Shown here: piece by piece, positions 63,401 to 64,000 of the stretch
How the letters are laid out: each line of letters begins with the position of its first letter
Position numbering within the stretch: the first letter of the stretch is position 1
Assembly: GCF_009649225.1 (NCBI RefSeq)
Contig: NZ_WJPP01000006.1
Coordinates: forward strand, 17,635 to 81,634
Reading direction: 5' to 3'
Source of the DNA: Spiribacter salilacus
GTDB lineage: Bacteria; Pseudomonadota; Gammaproteobacteria; Nitrococcales; Nitrococcaceae
DNA length: 64,000 nt
Translations under genes and position numbers: made by a program
Notes under the pieces: model-generated
What the model was told of the DNA's origin: nothing
Database searches by the model: none
The model's input: only the letters and a program-made list of their open reading frames with translations

Positions 63401-64000
63401 ATTATCATCAGCCAACAGCGTCAGGTTACCGGATGCGCTGGTGGTGACATCACTGCCATCGATCTCGGTCAATGCCCCTCCGGCAACGCGGTTGTTGGCC
63501 AGTAAGCCACTGGTGGCGGAGCCGGAAGCCCCCCAAAGGGCACTGGCTGACGAGGTGGCATCGTTAAGGAGATTGGCCTCAATAAAGGATTCGTTAAATG
63601 CCTTAACATCCGCATCGCCCGCCGCGGTGACTGTGCTGTTGACCACCCGGGCAATAGCCTGCGCGTCGGCTGCTTCCTGCAAAGAAATGCCGAGAATCGT
63701 GTCAAAGCCTGCCTGCAGCAGGTTCTGCGGTTTGTAACCCACGGTATTAAAGGCAAGACTGGCCCCCGCGGCGTTATCGCCCGAGAGCGTGACACTCTTG
63801 TTGGTAGCCTCGATGCTGGCTTCGTTATCGGCAATGACGGAGACGCCACCGCTGGTGGTGGTGATAGTGCTGTTGCGGATCTCAGCTGTGGCAGTGCCGA
63901 GTACGAGGTTGGTGGCAATGGCGCCATTCGTGGCCACCGAGTCACCACCACCGGTGTTCGAGCCGCCAGAGCTTTCCACAAAGCTATCAAGCTCGGCAAT
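32699..64000 (-). CDS. Giant fibrous adhesin-like protein (gene A), 5' end outside window
   Basis: The last 10,433 codons of a second giant repetitive exoprotein. The frame is open through base 64000: the seven codons beyond the GTG at 63979 read IAELDSF, and the same stretch, AELDSFVESSGGS, recurs inside the protein near 61.83 kb. The true start therefore lies outside the window and GTG 63979 is internal. Domain order from the edge: six LAFN-type units (about 58.15-64.0 kb), a Gly/Ala-rich block (about 53.9-58.1), a helical segment (51.8-52.3), a WTTGGGWLRKKTHH block (49.8-51.2), a beta-helix (44.6-48.1), a non-helix region with GYKPLF modules and a LamG-like domain (42.2-44.6), a long beta-helix (33.4-42.2) and the C-terminal domain. 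The order matches the downstream paralogue. By that comparison the full protein should exceed 10,800 residues and should begin with a LEPR-XLL segment; both are predictions. Confidence 0.95.
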   Translation of the reverse strand: MAELDSFVESSGGSNTGGGDSVATNGAIATNLVLGTATAEIRNSTITTTSGGVSVIADNEASIEATNKSVTLSGDNAAGASLAFNTVGYKPQNLLQAGFDTILGISLQEAADAQAIARVVNSTVTAAGDADVKAFNESFIEANLLNDATSSASALWGASGSATSGLLANNRVAGGALTEIDGSDVTTSASGNLTLLADDNSFINATSVMKAISSSTNDGGASLLGGMIDQMGESYGFTSNSGTQALEKGDRVRVASSHTASGVQGATYRYVGSDQDVNLGTTDYNATNLWARVSESDPSDLIPQGLNITGSNSVAAGALIVRNDLSGGATAKVFDNSTLTLDGSATVEATSRTQLNASSEGIVTSSGGSATGAGVSLAKNGMIVVNLVLGAANAEIVGGSVTTGGDLTVKATNDARLNALLNSVTTSGDAAVGAAVAFNTLGYQAQDILSQSVDALLGTGFGVAEPAEAVAKITGTTLDVGGDLTITADNIAQLNATLSNAAKSEASALYGASGSAAGFVLTSNLVAAGADARLDNPAENSTAIGDVTVEAIDNAGIYANTKLVSSSVTSNTGGLDILRSSLDTATDLANPPRYYSSDGLEDSSFPLAFGDRVQVNDGYTVDVDGEAVEVPAGVYEFLGVTGNFAPTTEDYLDLDYWKPETSASGLIPDIGNVTGSDAIAVGGMVVRNQVESGAVALVTGATLTAGSLSVTAKETSTMVAELDSFVESSGGSNTGDGQSVAKNGAIATNLVIGSATAEIRSSDITTTGAGDSDGSVSVLAENDASMEAIGNSVTLSGDKAFGASLAFNTVGYEPQNLLLATLDALMGTNIGDQQPAEASALILNSTISAAGDVTVRADNTASIEAELLNDSTSAASALIGAEGIAISAALVTNLVASGASAEIINSTVDASGSVTVKATDEASIAASSMMKAISSTSNDGGASLAAGLLDQMADSYRFTSKSGTQFITQGDLVRAASDHDSSKAVGGAVYRYKGSGLGADIDLATANFLGSDWERINLDGAGAIIPSLNIGKSNSIAGGGLVVRNDLRGAVLARIEGGQVEADQDITIDATEAVTLAASSEGIVSSSGGSALGAGTSLAVNGTIVTNLLLSGAEALARNTSLDAGRDILIQADNAALMDATLNSKTQSGDKAVGVSLAFNSMGWQAQNLIFSAIDAVLGSSIGDADPTEAKATALDTTLIAGRDLTLDASNSAQLNATLSNAATSEASALIGAGGAAAAAVVSSNMVASNAEAWIDFTTTGTVSAAGDLTVRAEDEAGVFSNIKLVSSSVTSNTGGMDILKNAANQLDESAFKFVSTDGEQTVEFGDVVRLAAGHAAGGTGGGLYRYMGETATIDLNETDFEDFGYWTEESAAKDVPELNITASSSAAMAALIVRNDVRSNVLARVADSTVNAGTVTVEALETASIRALNDSTAESSGGSAVGTGDSIAANGVIATNAVLSAADAEIRNSTVTTTDTTGAITVNAENRSLIDARNLSNVITGDTGISGTLAFNTIGYQSQNVLLRTIDALIGTDIGDTQPARVNALIIDSNLNAAGDVIVTADNTATLRATVSNDTEAKAEALIGASALSVGAILTSNLVAAETNAAIESSAQRTLTAGGDIRIEANEAANIIANVELSSVASAVNDGGLGMVTKLLLEEDGLDFTDRSGSQSVSNGNLVRVAAPAYTSLEIAETLNQGDRVKLKFDIDAGDSGDVFEYIGTTPLENAELDRQNYGNTNQWRKVLGDAEQVYRYKGSNATVDLGTADYTDEDVWEALADVDPNNLVPGLSLSITPSSAPAFGGLIVRNDLRSGVTADLDRQVASAGGDVVISAVEQSRILAQTNSTVISSGGSMFGGGVSIAVNGVIATNTVLASAEATAQRGSITAGGDIDIVARNEAGIISTITNTTEAGGIGVGVTLAFNTVGYEAQNIFAQTIDVIAGGVFGTADPIVTSATTENLDLSAGGDLTVAADSNSFIDARIESATAVQSIAVAGSSSTIGVGAVLTLNRVSSITDALIGTANNTLTVGSDLTVSALERGTILSQVEASTISIAGGLAGGATSVSVAFAMARNSLSAVNTAKVDTGQALNVSGDVLIEADRTALIDSEVSATAVSVAVAGSGPSVAASAAGAIAVNRVLGGNFALLENSNLTAGGAVSIQAKDQSRIDAQVSADAQSVAVSFSSPAPAPAFGLSIAINEIGWNSTDVSATYENNDTPTSLVAGQSIRMRTGPLVGQVFEYLGPTLTNPKLGEQNYGDRTLWRRIDRVQDGAQTVAAIRNGSVDATGALSIEAASEAQIDAVVTAKTVAIGASAVTAVGISVGGVVTTNDINMDVLAYMENAQDLSASAIVVSANNQARINAVAEAASIGGAVGGGPAVAVSVGMALSFNEILGDTAAFLRNVTDIQSTSGDIQVTANASPTALGSFDLNNEANLNVAALNAAAILDGDTPSATTLNALESALRGAGAAVSDVVQLRVVEANQRWLAIDQSGRSYQLALNGSVLEVTATSINAVASAASISVSGSGAASVPISGGAAMAFNQVGNRVQALIEGGSTVTSAAGLDLTATNLSGINASVRTESLAVGVGGGAGVGASIGTAVARNWLGFDSKDSAYSAITEARILNASVTAAQKLTINALADQRITADVFSGSVAVAGGGGVGIGASGSGVNASNVIANMVRAEIRGSGNDSRVAVGSLDIDAVDRSSIQSFAGAASIAAGIGGGGGTAISIGASIARNTIQTVVQAGVFDHNSVRASSTTGAITIDAKREGSIHTEAMAASASVGLAGASGLALSGAGADAKNLITGATRALVDNADLYSSGAVHLDAQDQASINARISALSAAVGAGGATGAAASIGVGLARNVIGWQPSDVEANYTTDSRPAVVAAGQVVEVRHGVRDGEKYEYIGETPLLLIANQNGNLSTQDYGNRNLWRQVGLAREGGEIHARITDSSVNAIGALSVTANSEQSITADVQSASVALAGGGAIGLGLSGAGVGATNRIEVDVRADISGQASDRVRADRITLTATDDSSIVADVQSAAISAAFSGVSGIALSVSASVANNTVSNQVIAEAKGLFLESRGRDIVIKATENAQIRSEAVAIGAALSGGGFAGVSFAGAFGDAYNAISTNTQALVTNAQISTGHQLHVLADNTASIRAEIGSIAASSAGGAVGGGSISIGSAVAENAIGGMVKATATNADIYARTVTLRATNDASIRTEVDAKSLAVAGGAAVGAAAAGAGSASYSQLETLVLAEARDTKLRLFGDATIQATDKSTIVSDTAAASLAASAGTVSGAIAIGVSLSENRLDNQILAIASGLDFASQTGGLAVLASDEASANAASAAAAMSGSFGLGVAASGGGANAIAKVNTVTRALLEDSVVNAGGDVQITATNNANVTTEVRATSVAVGFIAAAAAGTVSRADFANVVEAIIEDSHVFAQGRVGVDARSNVSGDASASGLAVSGGLSLSVGASDAQAQAEGTVLATLLGDSLIRSETFVLQSEAHDALYARSEASSAGLLAGLAGTIAIVDDTRDVVARIGQGTMVDSGNVAIFARHNQVGDTRADAKALGLLAGTGALVETNMTGAAYTLIDEQATLRATKNIRINASNLGLKERYANENNLTSGSAGLVTLNALVSHTLFGTDSSRFTAEVIVGDGAIIEVAGSQLNPGRIDIGSEVNVYAVDSVFVEGVSLFGLSKGRSEIDAATRSAVTIGDAEIRNPSGDIYITTRSVGTANASANMYTTSVLTGVTGADAVGRVNALNLIETNDSFIQGGTVHLLAGVNSRGEVNQLNGFSDAQITSVSIFPAINDPNPDLSIREQNRINLAGATVLQSIGNVHLRTVEGIGGDERGAETGGMVSVSLIPYGSGIDRRGQVDESTNQVNIADTARVQAGVNNRAVLHVLPVTVDGVTQFDWNRVGTELSTAEKAKMHIDANVAMEYAALDLSGLDMAGLDAEERAAQQQILNALDRKFYVIKPVAMEAPIVRIENVSNMLLERRESILGWMASHSDNPEAIARYQEQLKQVNEALDELGLVETIVVDGESFEVVAQEMDEVFLDMPDVYAAPGSVFIDATSTSGSTIDNLIQGGRISTASTARIDILNSTPLQMRTFDAVIKDSLVVKPVDGAMTTFNPGNVFLNSGALTDEGPSEVQSSINIRQLSEAPARLNLGTLIQSRLSGPQDLFLLGSVYNENGAVTVNNLMGSIEVSGQLRAGELDVSSAGNFDLNVAGWQHMADPRQLADFTSRYPLVNPSQSETQGFEAYNRLADFNTLQSGLTQRALSQIVAQGDININAQYLNINGLIQSGFTDLQLTVSKDFAATQTTSLYNLAAFGKSLDDYKQPAVTLDGVNFGTVPFRSYFDADLGAIVVEEITSTPGSITLTGQVFSTGNGQILVSDGAPNIRVDNFSQYDVIFDGIDLRASRPGQLTINDTSRLLKSEYVFVGDEVTQSDFQGALVNGEIVYTPIGTDQVFDLAAMETARAAFEADSSNFGSGYEVLRDTAHRIVYEPAEDLYYTWVEGQGFAETEIRKYENNSFNLFGVDSDWLSKDTEYVWQTVEYTDEKPLLESELLLSEAELLDLLTVGSPFSSDEPVYGIEYLLKRNTAVQLYKGVSEVRDVRTNRIYQFVGEGEDTALNLPRTDFSDTDLWKDTGRSVSGDDYQSVGANRFDSTFENISTTQKSWTTGGGWLRKKTHHVETTVVTGMTDYYTHYLRADYPIQIGQITASETPGVIVNSSEGSVIFRGDVKLAEGGINDDGVETTRMAMTLDVGGDVRFTDSAAFFGYAPQIEAGGQVDLTMEGNKGTTNIEAGGDIDLVVFSTENDSSVLVANRIESTRGDVTIRAAQGIEGIGSGEGQEIKIRGNRVQLDAVDGSVGQVLLDGNTQGDGGLAVRAKGGVNITQTAGDMVLVLPTLWDNPTASVLSLEGNVTLHNLAGSITDGVNGQLSLEANGNAGLASALSEAGIDAARSEYSLNAGFAKFLNPHVDIRSLGAAESSDFLNIKANAVALEAWAGGQVGELGDILVIESPHEFENLSLAQQRALSAAGAGDVVGVTHELYRYLGADRDLDLLHTDLVSGETLVQDIDTGSLWRYTGQNRTALLSDALAGAEDSADWELIPTVIELKKDQTLIKDISDDKVWRYIGEDPEDGEEGKETISLALLGRELSEVDPENSEVWALVEDSAVTDNFALDPDADQFFTLLKDDGRFDKDPQKGWYESDYLNVDRFADDGVWERITADYVTDTDRRTESEANRALALTSGDRVQVQYSKTEYGLYEYVGDAGSVDLSRQDFANASLWQRIDADGATDGGTLELETGMVVANKFRIDRMALQVAEDVNIGFNDPATSGLTARGGDVIVQTNQSVIVDSVVATSTEGGNIRLVSGGEVVLNAASEISALNQNSSIYVESSQAMTLGSGSIVNAGVKVEGGVPTETGAQASVYLFAQEEMWIDGVVAASGNLTIDMGTPNADTPSSAEVFNNYFNSLDESHPLYAASAADMPDYGLLMTGTLVTTGADADIRITGPSNLFMVGNIKTQGIGADAMLQSDQWVYVEGEITIAGNLEIHGGVLRSGIELIDRGGANADGISVWIAPTSVITTTGDNSTLSLIGSQAVQVDGVVIAGGNSGTTGFEFTAKDAHLQVESVNAAVTINSGMAASGSAAVTAVLDEDESFYNGVGVGIQVTAAGGITVGGGLSDGSYVSTEATLKLETGGHIEVMGLLLSGGAIERTVSDDRRTDTVDWLNTGASLSLMALGQAYLGGQAAGVNGGGKVEVPGTLRAGGAISIRGGSGRADANGDNDGLAIKLPADSRMMVKDADGTIDLIAAGAIDVWGFAAVGGDFTQTFDADNDPLSLTVSTTSLAGDGALNITADDHISVLGELHSTGLIDAAADTIEVGGAALLKTTDADSLIRLGVRLGAENTIVVQEKAETGDPAAIQSAGAVEFKVLRSDQLTLGQNQFDAAKGVILRSSEDLLVDTKIDGDTLGVGQITLATDGLLTVTSDGYVVADESVSLEGDEIAFAGVAEVRQADPTALSHWQAVNDFTISGEFIGGRYLIEAGADLTLENVVADVEAFRLKSGADLTLGNFATQDQVDDSATIADSVTIEAASLIGLEADGHLMLGGNATLEATDTDSEFNVNVGSAQWIGEGRAAEMAVDVSNTFTLGGPVISYSGEEPNALTDSRAVLDAVDQVRIDVGSNFTVNDALITADALDLGSAGQLVLAGGTVSALSDLTLRGDSIVIDSSPVVGAGGSITAVAEKSLMLRTHLGAQYDDETNLVDWVDSISLTSNTADISIGNGATDIDGDTVTVLNAGAIFANNQIELDASGQVNLLAGAALEARDTGSTLRATADAELFVAGSADLSAGGLLHLAGEVVTIQGDGEVTDTGASAELQVHAVDQIVITGALDSSGNIELKSGIDLNNNGTVRVLEVGRATAAGNLDVLASGAVKLRADVSGQSSELIRVPTLVDRTVYEPEVSGYQDTLDGTIVIPKVTWSTTTQLEVVAQKRVVVGEEFVRLDATLEQIGYHNGTDFKEFFVEGIGESDEGVDYSNDEIDWSNAGTTLLPDRAATAVSTTDPNDPDYKRFDQLDTAQRQAVLNHLGYKPLFDFSYSNAEKVTVIDGTATTQATTPSWSGNSTRVMNLSESGWQDFYIQLPQGAEEDIQRIVSQGAPQYLVDDDTREGTNDGEWKTAADFGVTVEYVNVDDDSDVQTTFTEGTDYNNANIDWESFELSEPAVDAGWDDLTDAQQIAVAKELGYLPVFGDPTADLDELGEWVGTVFDTAQVTYTQEESRWTEALYPTNRSYRVVETGADEAYWEVGYVDNTGKRSFELLDSEKTLELSYTPAWAENYAATSGPEEAEMAADYVGGGGFTNLIKADQDYLDALEDYTASLTRQGEREIGDQLAAKYGFFDGSASQSFEVSSSDQSKWSREILSELGDGSYSVYRSDGTQSGDLIGAEQKDDVTVSISPVVKTSGNVGLGSDTFAQTFTLEAWIYNSPDGKIFEFVSDDAGNTRSIEIIDGKAIFWLYQGGDDVWSGVTSSSRVDVTQYRHVVAKYAYNPDYRAPLMLFVDGKNDTNKYKDYSDTLTRPYNVEGDWEIGIAGAVALRSYDVDIYNYYLSDSGIRDNYIAGIFGAYGDGSYSGGTQTQSRADWIAQAIDLSLSRDTAVSKNNSFMSFAEGGQYRVQYDIDGSTLTASKISKKDVTTAKEIFYDYDYEWQSTDVDLRDQRLKLDYQMVYQPSDVTGLVNEFGLKSQEVATVSEITENVWKRTPTYSLSAQTEQVAGVGNETQTIATFAGNALDAQNIRIESGADVTVTAVVEASGTLEIDAAGTVTAQGHNVTADDGITTINTIAELTAGTSLDISAGGDVDLAATSVLTAQGPAGEVAVAATGDVTLRGTVLGSDLDFEAGVNLTLVSTAVLEGLGEANSDTLALAAGQTLSRTAGETAQHKAYLAVDHLIVDVDGQTALDLNGLDTLTLKGEGGDLQISHRGALNLNAEATDSDISLTNWGDLSLLDLNLSGDTADNRLEIEVKTEFSSNAVATQAGIVVRDLVSTGYVALTAAGTLSHESATSTAIEVDHLDLDLVGDADLRTLVGRLDAKIEFGDLTLDQGSGVLTLDEVRVIGGDLTVDSDAGIRLEDVQLSGVAEARGDGETTNAGDTRDITLDAANIVDRVGTATLRTTAGDILGLGGLDVAQLSADELVLEAATGIEGLAISANRLTTATSTGGDLTLRHLSADETLSIGDLSLAGSGTLTLNTVDDLYLDDASSVSVNNGTIRLESETGNITVDEPTGWSSNSDDSIAGYKDLSFIATLGVVDLHRQYATADGTLEYRAAGFQFDGETAFTENLSAETVIIHAVHGDPTDLDKSTFGETLTINADIAAESRVELMSDRDVLVIGDITHSDGGDNQIDTLSMRANGLATVEVQDVDGDGNGIVDGGGNAVTSTRTTGDITLNTQALSVDVFDLRADANIAIATQDDLTLKGNFLALEGFSPVESLRVDVRGTDGTPSVLDFASGVLKATDSINLVADEIQMNVGSLLQTRDLIVDAGFDVMVNTRVDTLDAYSAGGTVEVREATDLEVQRLGSGGGDVILNARGNLTLHDVWIDADGRDDDSGQTIGNRIIVSNLGDIALAAVEAGRDDVDKLLSEVQINTRGAVSLITGTAGADNHIIAANAKINDGKLKSGSSDRQDDWAQGSGQSGLNVATADGTFDYNATENAANALLDLEGSDGNAVQGDYVISLPSDDPSFGEGSLATLTSKATGDIFVLELPLGDAQGLDLESLNGKVMLAGDFGRADSDIRLSGQSIDAGGTITAQNLSVKLSENATLNTQASGLSLENGQAVDLVIHQSGELSSGDVELQGGSHLTLNADNNVQLATLKSANTDSEQLVVVLRGDGGSNFALTDGLDMTGSIDAGDRAFTVDADTSRLEGDLIAGSFVLVGSGNTAVLDGTVTASDAAGITIDDSLRAVDALTLKVTDNTADIVLGRAADQLSEGQAPFYLASNGDSDLATLRLELAGGDAVFHSVIDAGTGTSPTTDRLEGLEIDGAEDVTFNEALEVAGDVTINATGNVNFAKGVTLHDGGSLTINGAQDVRFTDGLLTLQASSGEAGDVTINAAELLTGDGNTAEDFVIDYDLSGSAEGGAVTLNAVLGADNLLQDLTIDNAASVSLDKAVTVQGNVDLTTDTLVVDAALNSTSSGSLAVTAATANRDMAVDVATEQADTLTLTTAEIDRLSGFASQRLEATGQLSVGVADTTFELSRDTELVSGGAMTLNAIGSADGSARDLLLNSGTGNLELNAIDLTGDLSVVAVGDITQAADTTIDITGLADLTTTGNNITLGTGSDAFTSGTLRVNAADVTVVDTDAGITFSGDSDITGALNLTAQNTITDDTAATLSVAGAATFNVVSETGDILLDNANHLDDVITVTAARDVVLKDTDSGITLGAMDIGRNLTVTADGNIDQANGTSIDVTGLADLTATDYDITLGTGSSDDFTSATLRMSADNVTLVDTDAGITFSGNSVITGDLDLTAQDTMTDGDNATLSIDGAATFNVISSTGNILLDNANHLDGVITVTAAYDVVLNDTDSGITLGAMAIGRDLNVTAADNINQATGTDIDVTGLADLTATGNDITLGTGSDDFTSATLRVSADNVTLVDTDAGITFSGNSAITGDLDLTAQDTITDGDAATLSVTRAATFEVNGGDGDVLLDNAHRLDGVVTITDATHVNLHDDDDDDDAGIMLGNIDITGDLTVNTSGLIDQATDTRFVVGGNAVFDAEAAAINLTATNNAVTGTVALNNTGTDAVAFTQTGALALAASNVGSGALTLIATGAITQTGALVQAEEAEGTALTVARFATDGAAITLDHADNELTQAVSAQNTGTTNSIHIVNSIDTALDDVDTAGDFTIHVNGALTQSANGVSVGGLTDLTADSIRLGNNPSFTTKQVTFTSDGAVEINHTQNNDAKIVGTNTAASLILRADGVITSAANASVTVTGDASIKADNLNSEDDAITVGTESDEVFSIGGEAWFQAGNSGDITVGGDGTVNFGSLRLTTDGDVTINENSSTLLSNASVIGSLDLTSTGNITDGDAEASDAATLTITGALTLETDTESDILLDNGHAVGGIVTFTQSRDATLITNSGNIRLGNVDASRNLTLNSAGGISAEADVDINVAEVATLQIGDNSDLTLGADNNVSFGALQVVTGGNVTLELDRALEFSGASSITGNLDLDVAGTIGTRDGGNLSVGGTSKLVAERDEDPLNIMLTSNLNEFAGALEIAGEEVQIAASGAVELADVSALSFDLSLSGALTNTDDADIDVIGNATLEAASMDLGGQANASLKAGTFTITSDGLVKLTHVDDTLFVGENTMGALELISRGEITDQDDGGVTSLSITGQTTLTAQATNQTLFVITLDNGNDFGGAFNVLAAESLRVNDVNTLQLGNVAVPEAEVSANGMITNVAGAQMIIDEQLTLSSASADLGDQNGDQLEASLFNITTTGDAVLSVDGAAVLAADNSIGGLFDLSATGEIDDGGNAVLDVTGTARFGAAGSPITLENDHRFGDLEITEAGGLVSVNMSGDLVANGINADGAVSLTSTGAMTLSGTVRAQGLTATSGGAITSTADITLGGNADLRARGTIDLGGSLNARAVNLNASIIQMQADGEIRSGGGLINLRSTAAPMVLGQLTTGGEVRLDAGGHRVMSASGNIGVNVQAGVLTLSALPHTVTGSAPGVRGQLLDLESELIKVSANSIRLPAGFGDRLSLIDRDGNGFLYQSGPQNQGVFLISVGNRAGLAPWLDREILLRSYGLGAALSEDAAGPNNSLLLDSRAGSWFGQGMLERDRMSRSSFLSEWRESMWGDRESQTLVGSGARDSLLTMRLPGDLWQPGYNLWGLGTGSLVVNHYGSLQFWSLGQTLPDLLDFDLIATPTL
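36180..37530 (-). repeat. 438-441 bp tandem repeat in gene A
   Basis: 'gtgtyttgcgcggtt' recurs at 36444, 36882 and 37323, giving periods of 438 and 441 bp (146-147 codons). The protein unit includes GLADLTATxxDITLGTG, LVDTDAGITFSGNS, ILLDNANHLDGVITVTAA and SGITLGAMxIGRxL. Units are nearly identical in places, while the lower-coordinate end degenerates. The matching part of gene B is not homogenised. Confidence 0.8.
36274..36297 (-). repeat. Hexanucleotide microsatellite encoding poly-Asp
   Basis: The plus strand reads catcgt four times in a row (24 bases). On the coding strand it gives the run of seven Asp in LHDDDDDDDAG of gene A. Changes in copy number would stay in frame, since each unit is two codons. 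Confidence 0.85.
42570..43110 (-). other. LamG-like (concanavalin A-like) domain of gene A
   Basis: About 180 residues follow the LamG/pentraxin pattern: FTLEAWIYNS near the start, SIEIIDGKAIFWLYQGG, a central YRHVVAKYAY strand, LMLFVDGKND, then WEIGIAGAVALRSYDVDIYNYYLSDSGI. Such domains bind carbohydrate or protein ligands outside the cell. Bases 42601-42660 contain 20 G or C of 60. Gene B lacks this domain. Confidence 0.65.
43695..44410 (-). repeat. Two GYKPLF modules of gene A
   Basis: The first module (about 44150-44410) contains DYSNDEIDWSNAG and FDQLDTAQRQAVLNHLGYKPLF. The second (about 43695-43875) contains DYNNANIDWESF and WDDLTDAQQIAVAKELGYLPVF. Order and spacing match gene B. Confidence 0.6.
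44640..48080 (-). repeat. First haemagglutinin-like beta-helix of gene A
   Basis: Coils such as GGEVVLNAASEISA, GTLVTTGADADIRITG and LGQAYLGGQAAG align in order with 11.6-15.1 kb of gene B. The homology is collinear with few length changes. Confidence 0.75.
49840..51150 (-). other. Conserved non-repeat block of gene A (WTTGGGWLRKKTHH)
   Basis: Counterpart of the gene B block: VPFRSYFDAD, LTINDTS, RDTAHRIVYEPAEDLYYTWVEGQ, FAETEIRKYE, WTTGGGWLRKKTHH and YTHYLRADYPIQIGQI. The 14-residue WTTGGGWLRKKTHH string is identical in both proteins. Confidence 0.65.
51800..52310 (-). other. Mixed helical segment of gene A
   Basis: Counterpart of the gene B helical segment: LSTAEKAKMH, LDAEERAAQQQILNALDRKF and AIARYQEQLKQVNEALDELG, followed by VFLDMPDVYAA. 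The central FYVIKPVAxxAP stretch is almost identical in the two proteins, so this part is under constraint despite being unlike the rest of the fibre. Confidence 0.6.
53900..58100 (-). repeat. Gly/Ala-rich repeat block of gene A
   Basis: This is the counterpart of 20.2-24.25 kb in gene B, with the same signatures (GGGVGIGASGSGV, GASIARNTI, GAGVGATNRI) in the same order and with small YxYxG modules inserted at matching points near 57.2 and 55.2 kb. Unit order is conserved between the paralogues, so the duplication of the gene postdates the building of this block. Confidence 0.75.
58150..64000 (-). repeat. LAFN-type tandem repeats of gene A with 2154-bp higher-order period
   Basis: Six units carry LAFNTxGYxxQNxL near 63.72, 62.67, 61.56, 60.50, 59.44 and 58.21 kb. 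Alternate units resemble each other most, giving a two-unit period: 'gccagagctt' at 63965 matches 'gccggagctt' at 61811, an offset of 2154 bp (718 codons), with only about 3 differences over some 35 bases there. Most units carry a YxYxG module. The array continues off the window. Confidence 0.8.

Overview
The window is almost entirely two enormous, uninterrupted genes on the minus strand, with one small gene between them. It looks bacterial: no introns, near-complete coding density, and an estimated G+C in the mid to upper fifties. The LEPR-XLL N-terminal motif and the repeat style suggest a proteobacterium, perhaps a marine gammaproteobacterium. That placement is inference, because no housekeeping gene or RNA gene is present to anchor it.

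Transcription runs from high to low coordinates. Gene A (32699 to beyond 64000) is incomplete: its reading frame is open through the right edge of the window, and its 5' end lies outside. A 53-bp gap carries a good sigma70-like promoter for a 70-residue ribbon-helix-helix protein (32433-32645). A 94-bp gap then leads to gene B (47-32338), which is complete at 10,763 residues, roughly 1.1 MDa. Only 46 bases remain downstream of gene B. No gene on the plus strand is convincing.

Genes A and B are paralogues. They share, in the same order: (1) a block of repeats with the signature LAFNxxGxxxxNLL; (2) a Gly/Ala-rich block with Asn-Arg-Ile signatures; (3) a mixed helical segment; (4) a conserved block around WTTGGGWLRKKTHH; (5) a filamentous-haemagglutinin-like beta-helix; (6) a non-helix 'cargo' region with GYKPLF modules; (7) a second, very long beta-helix; (8) a conserved C-terminal domain of about 200 residues. 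Gene B also shows the N-terminus: LEPR-XLL without a Sec signal peptide, then an APGHSPG domain. The likely roles are giant surface or secreted fibrous adhesins. The export route is inferred to be type I-like, because there is no Sec signal and no two-partner secretion domain; the transporter genes are not in the window.

The most interesting features are the tandem pair of giant paralogues, the position where the two carry different low-G+C inserts (a LamG-like domain in gene A, an unrecognised domain in gene B), two families of small modules of uncertain function inserted repeatedly into the fibre, an unmatched 527-residue insertion in gene B, and homogenised tandem repeats of 2154 bp and about 440 bp in gene A. 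All similarities and repeat lengths were judged by eye.
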